Under the pieces are notes generated by a model. That model ran no database searches. It worked only from the letters and a program-made list of their open reading frames with translations, and was not told the origin of the DNA. A stretch of 64,000 bases of DNA, taken from NCBI RefSeq assembly GCF_018446385.1, contig NC_055987.1, positions 11,431,705 to 11,495,704 on the forward strand, given 5' to 3'. This DNA is from Zingiber officinale. Its lineage: Eukaryota > Streptophyta > Magnoliopsida > Zingiberales > Zingiberaceae. Position 1 is the first letter of the stretch; each line of letters begins with the position of its first letter. Below are positions 49,498 through 59,532 of this stretch, piece by piece. The position numbers were made by a program, and so were the translations under genes.

Positions 49498-50067
49498 TTT
49501 AACATGGTTCAACAACATTTCCTTAAAATCAGAATTGTGCAGAGGTATCTTATAAAGGCATAAATAGAAAGAGGTAGGTTGCATAGGGTCAGAATAGACA
49601 AAAAGAAACAATACAAATTGCTTCAAGCTACAGACATGGCTGCCAACATGATGCCCCCATTATCACCCTACAATCTGAACAAACTCACTAGGAAGCTAAA
49701 CCAGATATACATTAATGCACCATAATTCATAGTGCATCAGTTAAGCTTCATTCTTCTACATTTCATATCACATTAAAAAATAGACGTATGAGGTAACTAA
49801 CTTTTTTGCTAGATTTGGTAAATTAGCTCCTAACATCAGCATTACCAGCTCAAACTCATATGTATTTTGAAAAGCAAAATATTTAGAATGCAGGATAATC
49901 ATCCACCAATATAGCAAGGATGTTAACAAAATAGTGATGAAAGATGCAAGTCAGAGATGCAAAGAATAGACAGTGGCAACAAATACATAATTTGTTTATA
50001 TTAAATAGTGAGAAGGTTTCGATATTGTCTATTGGTAACTTCTTACCTTCCTTACACAGTTTCCCAT
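32254..50067 (-). CDS. thioredoxin h (TRX h9-like), four coding exons
   Basis: A disulfide reductase with N-terminal acylation, expected at the plasma membrane and cytosol. Coding exons on the minus strand are 50047-50067 (MGNCVRK), 47972-48091, 33761-33883 and 32254-32418, all in phase 0 with GT/AG borders, giving 142 residues. Glycine 2 and cysteine 4 form the MGxC myristoylation/palmitoylation signal of the h9 subgroup. The active site WCGPC is residues 56-60, followed by [18 protein letters not shown] with cis-proline 100, and [10 protein letters not shown]. Arabidopsis TRX h9 has about 140 residues with matching blocks. Intron 2 spans 33884-47971 (14.1 kb) and contains the LINE, hAT and MITE insertions listed separately. 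A 5' UTR exon with a donor near 52036 is possible. Coding sequence is intact, so it is probably functional if the large intron is spliced. Confidence 0.88.
33884..35014 (-). other. thioredoxin intron 2, right of exon 3, without recognised element
   Basis: AT-rich intronic sequence. The short ORFs here have no recognisable product. An inserted LINE begins at 35030. Confidence 0.5.
35360..36620 (+). pseudogene. LINE A endonuclease and start of reverse transcriptase
   Basis: An endonuclease/exonuclease/phosphatase domain with [23 protein letters not shown] and GGDLNEHVG can be followed across several frames. A TGA after QETK and further stops break it. It continues as [22 protein letters not shown], then LSQIKCIKD, where the hAT element inserted at 36630. 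It matches LINE B at 42305-44065 closely. Confidence 0.8.
36990..37265. repeat. GC-rich minisatellite in the hAT 5' region
   Basis: About 31-bp units of the form cgacgcctccagcggcgtcg plus cgggaggg repeat between about 37064 and 37153, with degenerate gcctccggcggcgtc sequence on both sides. Long ORFs open on both strands are a by-product of the trinucleotide composition. Confidence 0.8.
37290..38030. repeat. AT-rich degenerate tandem repeat in the hAT leader
   Basis: Repeated aaatctaataaattttatta and cagatttaaatatataaaaa motifs recur every 60-80 bases up to the transposase start. No coding capacity. Confidence 0.65.
38041..40671 (+). pseudogene. hAT transposase (BED finger, DUF659, dimerisation domain)
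   Basis: It starts at ATG 38041 with a BED-type zinc finger ([26 protein letters not shown]). A frameshift in an A-run near 38275, another near 38470 and a stop near 38520 follow. The DUF659 region reads [17 protein letters not shown] to [15 protein letters not shown] and [10 protein letters not shown]. Introns are likely at 38997-39102, about 39901-39987 and about 40108-40183. Then come [15 protein letters not shown] and the C-terminal dimerisation domain [11 protein letters not shown] followed by a stop in place of the usual tryptophan, [14 protein letters not shown] and an acidic tail ending near 40671. The intron calls rest on splice borders and family continuity. Confidence 0.85.
40947..44170 (-). 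mobile_element. RTE-type LINE (B), near full length, opposite orientation to LINE A
   Basis: The 3' tail at the left reads (gtt)n on the minus strand (aac repeats at 40947-40970), preceded by the conserved end gactt and ccacctagtggg. The 5' end is at 44170. Perfect 18-bp duplications, taatagggtattagtaaa, lie at 40929-40946 and 44171-44188. The length of 3224 bp is typical of complete RTE elements. It is inserted in LINE A just downstream of the hAT site. Confidence 0.92.
41043..44065 (-). pseudogene. LINE B endonuclease and reverse transcriptase
   Basis: A 385-codon ORF (44065-42908) begins with two copies of an '[14 protein letters not shown]' repeat translated from the leader, then carries a complete APE endonuclease: [33 protein letters not shown] block, GGDLNGHVG and [13 protein letters not shown]. 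The reverse transcriptase is split over frames: [14 protein letters not shown] to [24 protein letters not shown] (42715-42305), [15 protein letters not shown] (42153-41791), the FADDI catalytic box near 41725, and [17 protein letters not shown] with [11 protein letters not shown] at the end (41327-41043). Several frameshifts disable it. Confidence 0.87.
45811..46984. mobile_element. PIF/Harbinger-like MITE with expanded CT interior
   Basis: The terminal inverted repeat ggtggcatttggttt at 45811 matches the reverse complement of aaccaaacgccacc ending at 46984, with one mismatch. The 3-bp taa at 45808-45810 and 46985-46987 is the target duplication expected for Tourist/Harbinger elements. The outer 200 bases at each end are also inverted (gaatgggaatgag-like). 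The interior 46020-46800 is a ctctctcatcacac-type pyrimidine minisatellite; the three long plus-strand ORFs there are compositional artefacts. Confidence 0.85.
47410..47640 (-). pseudogene. fragment resembling plastid ATP synthase alpha gene (atpA)
   Basis: On the minus strand a frame reads [18 protein letters not shown] followed by IALNM (about 47525-47455). The [16 protein letters not shown] part is the conserved sequence of chloroplast ATP synthase subunit alpha, and nucleotides agree on either side (catattc, ggtgaattagtagagtttgaa). Flanking codons diverge and frame is lost. It most likely is a nuclear insertion of plastid DNA inside thioredoxin intron 2, decayed with time. An exonised fragment cannot be excluded because a cag lies just upstream. 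Confidence 0.5.
48092..50046 (-). other. thioredoxin intron 1 with GA microsatellite
   Basis: AT-rich intron between the 21-nt first coding exon and exon 2. A pure ga microsatellite lies at 49454-49494. The plus-strand ORF at 48633-48869 shows no family features and is treated as chance. Confidence 0.65.
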
Positions 50068-50207
50068 TTGAATTGAGAAAGGAACCAAAACAACAATTTA
50101 TATCAGCTTCTGTGAAAAAAAGAACAAGGTCTGTATTACTAAAAGCCCATGAGAGGAAAAATTTACTAGATAATAACTATGAAAATAAATCTCAACAGCC
50201 AATAAAA

Positions 50208-50250
50208 ATACAACAACCAAATCTTATCCTACTAGGTGGGGTCAACAACC
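50208..50250 (-). repeat. relic of an RTE LINE 3' end
   Basis: caaccaaatcttatcctact followed by aggtggggtc closely matches the LINE B tail at 40966-40995 (caaccaagtc, cccactaggtggggtc). It is a short tail fragment upstream of thioredoxin exon 1. Confidence 0.6.
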
Positions 50251-50764
50251 ACTAAAAATAAATGATCAGAAATCTTAGGAAATGATCCAGTAGCATATGA
50301 TAAGGATATTATAATGCATGGATGGGTGGGTGCTGCAGCGTGGGGATGATTCTCATGTCACAAAAAAAGAACTAAAAAAGACTTTGCAGACAGAGATTTT
50401 AATTTGTATAAGATGATAATTCATGTAAATCGAATAGCTATATCATTAATTGTGAAATATTCTAGCGCCGATAAGATTATATTTATTTTCAATCTTAGTT
50501 AACTTATTGAGCATATGTATGTAGTGTATCTTATTCCATACATACATCTTTGAGGTTTCATTTTGTTAATAATAAATGAATTTGAAGAAAGTGAATTAAG
50601 GTATCAAATTAGGTTTCCGCTAATCTCACTATTTAATGATATTGATTGAATTTTTACAAAGAGGCACCATAATGGTCAATCATTACAACCTACTTTAGCA
50701 CTCCCCCTAAAAATTGTGTATAACTATTGCTAATGCTCATCTTGCTTACAATGTAATGAAAAAT

Positions 50765-51225
50765 TTTACTCCGTAGGCCTTTAGTAGGCACATCACCTAA
50801 CTAATATGATTTGACAAAAGTAATCAAGATAATTCCTCTGTCCAGCTTCTCCTTCTAAAATGTCAATACACTTTAATAGCTTAGTACAATTGCATTGCAT
50901 GGAGTTGTTTACCATTTGATGGCTGCTTTGTTGTCACAATATAGTATTGAAGAATAGCTTTTCATTATGTTAAACTGTACCAAAACAAATTTCTAAGCCG
51001 GAGAGCCACATATGGTCTATGGTTAGAGGCTTTGTATTTCACTCAAGAACTAAATCTAGGAAAAGTTTGTTTTGTTGTTCGGTTGTTCCAAGTCACTAGA
51101 TTGCCAACAGCAGTAAGTAGAGAACCGAGGAACTTGCAGCTGTATACATCTCAACCTTGAGGCAATTGTTGCTAGCAAGGAACAATCTTGTTCTTGGGCA
51201 TCTCTTTAAATGCCTCAAAATGCGT
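50765..51225 (-). pseudogene. highly degraded copia reverse transcriptase/RNase H
   Basis: On the minus strand scattered frames show RILRHLKRCPR-like sequence, LVTWNNRTTKQT, VKYKASNH, then ILCDNKAAIKW, KEKLDRGII and LGDVPTKGLRS. These match the copia pattern of TW.S.KQ, YCDNKAA, the EKL block and DVLTKGL. Many stops and indels mark an old insertion in the 5' region of the thioredoxin gene. Confidence 0.7.
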
Positions 51226-52170
51226 GTATCGTGTGGGGAATTATCCACTCAACCTCATTCACCTACCAGCAACTTTTCACTTTGGTCATTAGATGTCGCA
51301 GGCAATCAACACCCAGCCATAGCAGTCTCATAATGCATTAAACACAAATTTTTACAAGAAAAATAATTGCGCTGTTAAAAAGATTTTGCCACTTAAATAA
51401 TATGGAAATATCATAGATTTCCTTGATACTTGTCATATTGATAGGAAAGGCACCTTCTTGGGCACAATGTCTTCACTTTTTGTTCTTTATCAATCTGTCA
51501 CATCAACATAGACGATCAATAGGAAGGGGACGTTAAATTCCAAGAACAAGTTATTGCCCTTCCCCTCCAAAGTGAACCGATATATCTTCCAAAAGTTCTA
51601 ATATTAGCTACTCCAAGACATTTCTTCTTTCTGCTGCGTTGACAGTTCCAGCTTATATAAGACTTACTGAAAATGACTAAATCAGCTAAAAACTTTTCTT
51701 CGTGCACCTATAAGCTACGTTATCAAAGGTCATCTAATATCTCCCGATCTCTAATTAGTCGTCTTTAATTCGCAACAGGCAAACCCAAAAGTTACGTAGA
51801 ACTGACCATCATATCCCATTCGTCCATGTAAACGGATAACAACCATGCGGCGATATATGAACACAGAGAGGCGCACTAAATAGCAATGATCAGCAACAAC
51901 TAATCAAAAAAGGGGCATATTTTAATGGAAAATACGGGGAAATGTGAGATCTTTCTCATATGGTAACAAATTCAGAACACACGGGACGAATTAGTCGCGG
52001 TGACGTCGCCGAATTCATGGTGAGGAAAGGAATAGTTACCTATTTCAGGCCGACGAATCGCAGTATCGAGCCCGCTCCAGGTTCTCCTCGGAGCAGACTG
52101 ATCGACACTGTAACAACTAACAACCACGGATTGCTAAGTCGATTATCCCAAAGTCGGTGGTTCTAGAAAG
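51226..52170 (-). other. upstream region of the thioredoxin gene
   Basis: No convincing ORF. On the minus strand a GC-richer segment at about 52160-52037 ends in a good splice donor (aatag/gtaact), which would fit a first non-coding exon spliced towards the ATG exon at 50067. This is inferred from composition and the donor alone. Confidence 0.4.
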
Positions 52171-52756
52171 AGCCGATCGAAGCCCAATTTTTCTTAATGG
52201 GCTGAACCCATAATCTTACCCCGGTAAATTATTAGCCCATTGCTGAATTCTCTTCTAATATAATTTAACAATTATTCGACCATGCAAGTATTTGCCCCGG
52301 GCGTTCAGCAAGCATCCATAGGCGGTTTCGACGGGACATTTTTCTTTTCGCTAGTCCCCGCTTCTCCGTCAGTTCATCCTTGACCAACACGAAATAATTC
52401 ATGTATGTCTACTAATCTAGGCAGTTTAATAATATATAATAGACTAATAGAGGATATATTTAACTACTTGTCATGATTTGACCTCTGTATCTCATGAGGA
52501 TAATATCATCATGTGTACATCTGAAGGGATAAAAAATTTGATAAATTGATTGCTAGAGCAGTTAATTTAGATTTATCCTTTGAATCGACTTGTCATGCTA
52601 AATAATTTGTAAGGTTAAAATTTTATTAACTTATTTAAAGACAGGTCCAAATAAATCAATCTGTCTAGCCCTCGCTCGCTCGTATAGGTCAATCAACGGC
52701 TACAGGATGAGAAAAGAAACATCTATAAAACTTAAAACTAAAATAAAAAAATTAAT
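52171..52756. other. intergenic sequence
   Basis: Moderately AT-rich with no ORF, repeat or RNA gene that I recognise. Confidence 0.4.
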
Positions 52757-52952
52757 TTATCTTCTTGACGAATTAAAAAATTTCAATCTAACTCAAAAAG
52801 AGTGGTAAGTTAGGCGGATCAATTCATAAGTCCATCATAAAATTATATATATATATATATATATAATTTTATGATGGACTTATGAATTGATCCGCCTAAC
52901 TTACCACTCTTCTTGAGTTAGATTGGAATTTTTTAATTCGTCAAGAAGATAA
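52757..52952. repeat. near-perfect 196-bp hairpin (foldback element)
   Basis: The two arms of about 90 bases (52757-52845 and 52863-52952) are reverse complements with only a few mismatches and a one-base bulge near aaaaagagtgg versus ccactcttcttgag. They are joined by an alternating at run. It is either a small MITE or a cruciform/hairpin locus; no target duplication is obvious. Confidence 0.85.
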
Positions 52953-53400
52953 GATTATCTGCTCTATCAAATAACTAATCCACCATGGATTCATCTACCC
53001 TACTATGGATCGGCTCGCCTAGCAGCTCTATTGACTACTAGGCGAGGAATTATGCGCTTCTGAATTTTTTTCGGCAAGCGAAAAGGGAAAAACTTCTAGA
53101 ATTAGTTGAGTCAAAGCCCATATACTATATTATAAAAAAACAATGAAATTTTAAGGGTGTATTTACAAATAAAAGAGAAATAAATAAGGATTTTAACTTT
53201 TAAAAAGGTTAAAGGCGCCTAACTTAATTTCACTAGTCTTTTAATTATTGTTTGAATGTCAATTTAACTCAAATGATCCTATTTGAAATTGAGAAGATGA
53301 CATGTTAATTCAGATGGATAGTTTATTGACTAATGGTTGATCTTTTGATTTAGAATGAAGTTTCTCAATGATCTTGTGTACCATCAGACGATCCAATAAA
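52953..53400. other. intergenic sequence
   Basis: AT-rich, nothing recognisable. A short ggcgag/ctaggcgag repeat near 53000-53045 is too small to interpret. Confidence 0.4.
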
Positions 53401-53409
53401 ATGTTAATG

Positions 53410-54015
53410 ACCAAAGATTAGGGAAGGGGTCCCTGGCAAGACCCTCCGATACTCAAGTTAGTACAATTTCCTTACAAGTAGAAGAAGAATAATAGTGGAT
53501 GTATGAATGAAGGTATCAGATGTAAGAATTACATACCTTGTCAACAGAGAGGATCTCTTTTTATACCACCTCCCAGATCTCCGTGATCATGAGATGACTT
53601 CATGCGTCAGAGTTTGTTAGGTAGTTCTTCAAAGAGCTTCCGAGGAATCTTTTTTGCACTTACAGATGTACCTCTTTTATCATTTATAACTTAAACTTTT
53701 TTTAAAGTCGTTGAAGGAAGATGTCGTTATAGATGAATCATCAATAAGAAACCAAATAGACTCCGGAGTTTCTAAAGTAATATTCCCCGACAACTATGCC
53801 AAGCTGTTAAAATGTTGTCGGTTGTTTGTTTGCTGAATATATCTGGGTCAGTCCGCAAGCCGACCATATTACTTGTCATTGTATTATATTATAGTATCTT
53901 GGCCTGTCCATAAGGCTGGTCGTATTACTTGTCATTGCATCAATCTGTCCTGTCATATGTTAAATACTGTAGGGATCTATTCTAATATAGAGCCCACAGT
54001 GTGTCAAACCTTCAT
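53410..54015 (-). repeat. Tat-type gypsy LTR, minus orientation (ends approximate)
   Basis: The minus strand carries the block 'cttgagtatcggagggtcttgcc' near its 3' end (53460-53430), the counterpart of 4355-4382 on the plus strand. A TATA box ggtataaaaagag is at 53554-53566. The antisense-type ORF on the plus strand at 58065 and the tandem array between would make this the 3' LTR of a minus-oriented Tat element. Terminal bases could not be fixed. Confidence 0.55.
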
Positions 54016-55390
54016 TCAAGAAATCATATGGTAGATTATGTATGTTGATGCGGATGTGGCTGAGGACAGGGGAGTAATTAGGGAATAAGGGAGGGGTGTT
54101 TGGGTCTTTTCACTATTAGGGCTTTGGAGTTTATAGGTGGCCTTGTTCTTCGTGTCGAGAGGAGGAGGTTTTTCAGCTTGTGTGTTCGTTGCCCCGCCGC
54201 CATCGTCCCTTTGCTCCACACCGCCGCAGCCCAATCGATCAGCTAGCCCACTCCTTCGTCGCCGGCGAGCCTCCAGCTCCTCTGCTTTCCCCCTCTTTCT
54301 CTCTGCTTCGGGTTTTTTCCAATGCTGCAGTGATGTTTTTTGGCTGGATTCCCTTCTCGGCAGCAGTTCGTTACCACCAAGGGAGAAGAGGGGGAGGCCT
54401 GCCTTAGTGATCGAAAGTCGCCGCTACCCACTGGAGGAAGCGTACGTACGAGGCCGGCATCGACCACCCCGACTACGCTGACGTCGTCACGCGGGGGCTC
54501 TCCCGCCAGTCACTAACACCCCTTCTCTCTCCCGTGTGTGAGTCATCAACGCCGCGGGCAGTCTTGGGCAGATCTCACTGCTGCCTCAAGCCTACGGGTC
54601 GCTGTCGCCGTGCACTCCCTGTGGCACTTTGCGCCGGCCACGCCTCCTTTTTTGGTCATCGCCTCCAGCAGCCTTAGATGGCTCTACAGCCAACCACAGT
54701 GGCTTTACAGCCACTGCCTCCATCGTTTTCGGTGCAAATTAGATCCATCGTTGTGTCTCCGGCAACCATCTATTGTGTATTCGGCCATCGAGCCGTTGTG
54801 CTTTGTCTTTCGTGTCACCATTGGTATTGTGAGTTGTTGTTACTAACCGGCCTATGAGCTGTGACTGTATGTTGTATTCCGGCCTGCATGCCGATGTCCC
54901 ATACTGGTCGTGTCGCCGTTGTATTCCGATTGTGTGTCACCTTTCGAATCCAGGCCGTATCCAGCTCCGTGTCGTCACCGCCGGACTTAGTTCCTCTTCG
55001 GTTGGCTCAGATGCATCCGCTCTTCCAGGTCACGATGACTCGATCAGCTTCACGACCAGCTCACCGACCCATCCGAGGGCGCCCCCGGGGCCAGGGTACG
55101 TCACTGTACTCGTCTGGTATTTATTTAGTTATGCTATCATTGTGCGGCTGCTTATATATTCATGGGACCCGCCTCGAGCATCGGGGTACCAGAGACCGGG
55201 GTGACCCGGTCGCTGGCTGCAGGTAGCATTGACCGGAGGTCTTCCAATGACTTGGTCGACACAGAAGATAATTCGCTCATGGAGGTGAGGTGGACATTCC
55301 AGACACGTCATTCCGACAGGTTCATCTTCTCAGCTTCCCGACATGAACATATGTTATAGCTTTATTTTAGAGACAATATGACATTAAGTA
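54016..55390 (+). repeat. GC-rich unclassified repeat or element leader
   Basis: A TATA-like gagtttataggtgg at about 54127-54140 is followed by pyrimidine-rich, GC-rich sequence with overlapping ORFs on both strands whose proteins are serine/proline/arginine-rich and match no family I know. The block ends near 55370. Composition and position between gypsy remnants suggest transposon leader sequence rather than a host gene. Confidence 0.35.
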
Positions 55391-55399
55391 ACTAAAACT

Positions 55400-57240
55400 C
55401 GGTCAACCTGTGCCTGACCGAGTGCATATGCAAAGTTTTCTAAAGATAAGTATCTTTAAGTTTGTCCGATCTTTACCCAGCTGGGCGTACAAGGGAAGCC
55501 TTGTATTCGACCAGTCTTCATCCAGTCGATCTTATACTAAAAGTTTTATAATACCACGTGTCTCTAAGTCCGTTCGAGTTTTACCCGACCAACCGTATAT
55601 TAAGAACTATATATATATAAAGCTAAGTATCTCTGAGTTCGCCCGAGTTGCCCGGTCGGGTGTTCATAGAGAACTTTTATGTTTATTCGGCCTCTATCCG
55701 GTTGACCATATATTAAAAGATATATATAAGGTTAAGCATCTTTGGGCTCGCCTAGGCTTTGCCCGGTCGATCTTATATTTGTTGGTGCAGTTAGCACTGA
55801 CGGTCTAACTCAAGTTTTGATGATTGACAAAGTAAGTTAAGTTAGGTTTATTATGATCTAACACTTTGATTGAGTGTGCAGGAGAAGTCCAGATAAGTCG
55901 ACGGGCTGACCGGATATATGGTACGAAGTCCAGGTAGATCGACGGGCTAACCTGATAGTTGGCATGAAGTCTATATAGATCGACGGACTGACCGAATGTC
56001 TGGCACAAAATCTAGCTAAGTCGACGGGCTGACCTGATAGCTGGCACGAAGTCCAGACAGGTCGACGGACTGACCTGATGTCTGGCAGGTAAGTTAAGGT
56101 AAGTCACTGGAGAGGAGTGACTTGGTGAGGACACGCGCATTCCAGTCAGGGAACTTAGGCGTCGATCTAACTTAGAACCATTTCAGGAATCTAAGTTGAG
56201 ATCGCGACTAAATTCTGATCTCGGTGAGACGGAATCTAATTACTACTCTATAATTGTGCTAACATTTTGTTTTGCAGGGTAGTATAATTTGCATTTGCCT
56301 CGGACTAACATTTTCTTACAGGAAATTGAGTTGCTGGAAAATGGTGGTCCAAGCATTCGGAATGCAAATTCTATCCCGATGTAATGTGGAGCACGCTGAT
56401 TGGCTGGGCCGATGTCATGCTCTAGGCGTCTGGAAGGGATCCGAGCACCCGAAGCTTCCTATATAAGGAGGCCATCACCTAGAGCAAATAACAACAACTT
56501 TTGCTACGATTGCTCTTGTCCGCGCTGCTTCCAAGACACTCTTACTACGCTGCGAAGCTTCTCCAACAACCAACGATTTAGTCTTTACTTTCTTGTTGTC
56601 GGTAATTTCATTTTGAAAGTTCCTGTAGTCATTTTGTAAACATCTTTTCAAATTATTAGTGATTACCCAACGAAATCACTCAACGAGTGCGGGCCTTAAA
56701 GTAGGAGTCGACGAAGGCTCTGAACAAAGTAAAATTAGTTTGTATTAGCATTGTGTCTTTCGTATTTCTGCTGTGTACTCGACTCGATTTAATTACGAAT
56801 TTTTTGAATGCTATTCACCCCCTCCTCTAGCGTTTTCACAATCCAATAATATTAAAAGATATATATAAGGTTAAGTATCTCTGGGTCCACCCGAGCTTTA
56901 CCCGGCCAGGTGTTCATAGAAAATCTTATGTTCGTTCGACTTTCATCAGGTCGATCTTATACTAAAAGATATATATAAGGTTAAGTATCTCTAGGCCCGC
57001 CCGAGCTTTATCGGGTCAGGTGTTCACAGAGAACCTTATGTTCGTTCAGCCTTCATCTGGCCGATCTTATACTAAGACCTTTATAGAGCTAAACTTCTTT
57101 ACGTTCGCCCGGTCTTTACCCGACCGGGCATACACAGAGAGTTTTGTGTTCGATCGACCCTCATCTAGCCGATCTTATATTTTTGTGAGGCTAGCTAAGT
57201 ATTGCTAAGCTTGACCGACCCTTTGCCCGACCTGACTTTC
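55400..57240. repeat. tandem array, roughly 110-bp unit, interrupted by a solo LTR
   Basis: Units contain aagtatctctgggcccgccc, gagctttacccggtcgggtg, ttcatagagaaccttatgtt, and a tcggccttcatccggtcgat segment, ending cttatactaaaagatatata. About three to four units lie before 55779 and three to four after 56854; the solo LTR at 55780 splits one unit. Arrays of this kind are known in the 3' untranslated part of Tat elements. Confidence 0.75.
55780..56848 (+). mobile_element. Sirevirus-type solo LTR with 5-bp target duplication
   Basis: It starts tgttggtgcagttagcactg, ends gcgttttcacaatccaata (normally ccaaca) and is flanked by atatt at 55775-55779 and 56849-56853. A tatataagg TATA is at 56459-56467. 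Between 55885 and 56095 are hairpin units of the same type as in the Sirevirus LTRs at 8076 and 16255. The single-LTR structure implies loss of the interior by recombination. Confidence 0.88.
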
Positions 57241-58064
57241 CTTAAATCGGGTCGGCCATTAACTGACCAAACACACTACCTTTTTATTTTCAGAGTAAAA
57301 CCCTAAAATCTTTATATTCAACCAAGTTCACATCCGGTTGTCCTTATCCGGACATTCTGCTGTGGAGTCGCACGGGCAAGATCTGAGAATTCTGAGGTTG
57401 GACAATCAATAGTACCGGGTATGAAATGTTCATCCATTTTGTCTTTGACCACCACATTACCTTGACTTTAACTACTACGTCATCTTCTAGATCCGCTCGT
57501 TATGACCTGTATCACTAGCCTCCCCTTCAAGTCTAGTCAAAGGAGACGTAGTTGACTGACTGGACTCGAGTTTAGTCTCGCTCGTTCTCCTTCTATACCT
57601 AGTGATTTTCAAGGTTTATGTTTTTGATCGTGCTTCTAGGCACTTGATGATCTTTTCAAAAAACGATCCGCTCCCTGCTAAAGCTAGTACCGACGACACG
57701 CGAAAAGGTATTTTTGACTACAAAATGTGTCAATTGTCACGTCCTACATAAATGTTCATTTATGGATAAATGTCATGTGGCCCCGTTACTCATTCTTTGC
57801 AACATTTGCTGACATCTGCTGTTTCGTATGGCACAATGTCACATTCGACTTCGTAAATTAGTGATCATCCTTATGCAAGCCATTTTAATCTAACAGTGGC
57901 AACTAAATTTCTCCTTATAAAACCCTAGACCTTATGCATTGTCCGCATTGTCTTTCATCTTCTTCAATCTCTCCTTCCAACAATCTCTTTTCCTCTCGGC
58001 TTTCTTTTACTCTTAACCTTACGCCCAATAAGTTGCTGATCTTCTGTCTACTTTTCATTCTACC
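57241..58064 (+). other. non-coding Tat sequence with promoter for the antisense ORF
   Basis: No real ORF. A TATA-like ttataaaa at 57915-57922 is followed by a pyrimidine-rich leader of about 140 bases to the ATG at 58065, an arrangement like that seen upstream of the copy at 2908. Confidence 0.5.
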
Positions 58065-59400
58065 ATGGCTTATGAATTTTTCGCTCTATGGTATACTCTT
58101 ACCTCTTCGAAGTTCGATGCCTCTGATAGGGCCTATTTCTATTCTAGATATGAAATTCCTCCCAATTACCGCATTCGTCTTTTTCCTCGGACGAGCATCC
58201 TCATCTTCCTCCTAATAATCGTGTGACTTTCTTCTCCCATCAATGAGTGGTTGATTTTCATTTTCCCGTTCACCCATTTTTATTAAAAGTAAGTCAGTAT
58301 TTTCACATCCCACTACAATAATTTACACCGAATGCATTCCGTTATATGTGTGGGATGTTTATGTTTGTTCCACCTGTTTGTAATTCCTCCTACTCCTCGT
58401 AATCTTTATCTGTTTGTCTATCCGAAAAAAAAAATCAAAATTTGGGTTTTCCTATTCTAATCTTAACCTAAAGTAGTCTTCTTCGAGGATATGTCATCTT
58501 CGAATAAGGGTTGGAAATCTCATTTCTTCTTGATAGAAATACCTGATTCTGTCACTTGGCCTACTGCTTGGCAAGCTTCCTTTCCTCTTCCTGATCCTAC
58601 AAGATTGAAGAAGGATCTTGTCTTTACTATTTATCTCCCCAAACTGAGCCATCAATATTTTAAAATTTACAAATGGTTACAGGAGGCCTTTTTATATCTT
58701 TTTGATTTAAGCCCCATTCAAAAGAGACTGTCATATTCTTTTGGTAAGCTTTGTTAACTTTGATGCTTACACTTTCTCTAACTAAAGTATCTTTTATTTT
58801 ATGCAGTGGACTATTCTATTATCCTTGATTGATGAATCAATCTATCTGAAAAAGGCTGAGCTATGTGCCAAGGAAAAGGAATTATTGGCCAAGCGGAGTT
58901 TACAGTACCCCCTCCTTCTGAGGAGGCCTCTAAAGATCGTGGGATCGAGACGAGCACAACTGGAGTATCCGGGAAGTTGCCTTCAAAACCTTCTCCAACC
59001 CCTATGAGCTCTTCTCCAGAGAAGGCAGCTTCTCCCAAGAGACAACTCAAAAGGCAGCTTCTCCCGAAATACAAGAACCATCTCCTGAACCAACCGAACT
59101 ACCATTCCTGCATAAACTCAAGAAGATATTTCCCTACTGAACTACTCTTCAGATCCCCTTCCTTCTATATCTCCTGGCCCAAGGGCTACTTTGGCTGATC
59201 CAGAATGTTCCCCATAACCATCAATTATCTTTTCCTTACCTTCTGCCCAAGCTTCGATTTCTTCCACGTCTTTCCTTCCTTCTACTCTACCAACATTATT
59301 AGGAGGTCATTTAATCAGGGCTTGAAAAGAGGCTAAGACTCAACTTAGTGAACTCACTCCCACAGAATTGGCGGATGAATTTTCTTATGAACAAACTAAG
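58065..59400 (+). pseudogene. antisense ORF of a Tat-type gypsy element (PF04195-like)
   Basis: From MAYEFFALWYTLTSSKFD the frame gives PPNYRIRLFPRTSHPHLPP-like sequence with an indel, then FFSHQ followed by a stop, FHFPVHPFLLKV and LTPNAFRYMCGMF-like residues. It goes on in the 58491-58757 ORF (SSNKGWKSHFFLIEIPDSV, WPTAWQASFPLPDP). A possible intron lies at about 58755-58803. The remainder to 59400 is a degenerate proline/serine-rich tail. It matches the copy at 2657-2908 at the WYT, FD, PH.PP and FP.HPF positions. Several stops make it a pseudogene. Confidence 0.6.
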
Positions 59401-59532
59401 GTATTATAGATTGTGTTGGAACCCCAGATTATTTTGATGTGATCAAACAAGTTAAGTTAGGTCCTGTGGTGTTTTGACCTTGTGTCTAAGTGTGCAGGAA
59501 CTTAGGAGCACAGGAAGTCAAGCGGAAGACGT

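Noticed and set aside
54137-55226. Ser/Pro/Arg-rich ORFs that could be read as a gene
   Set aside because: Several frames are open at once, there is no domain, and the block sits between gypsy remnants.
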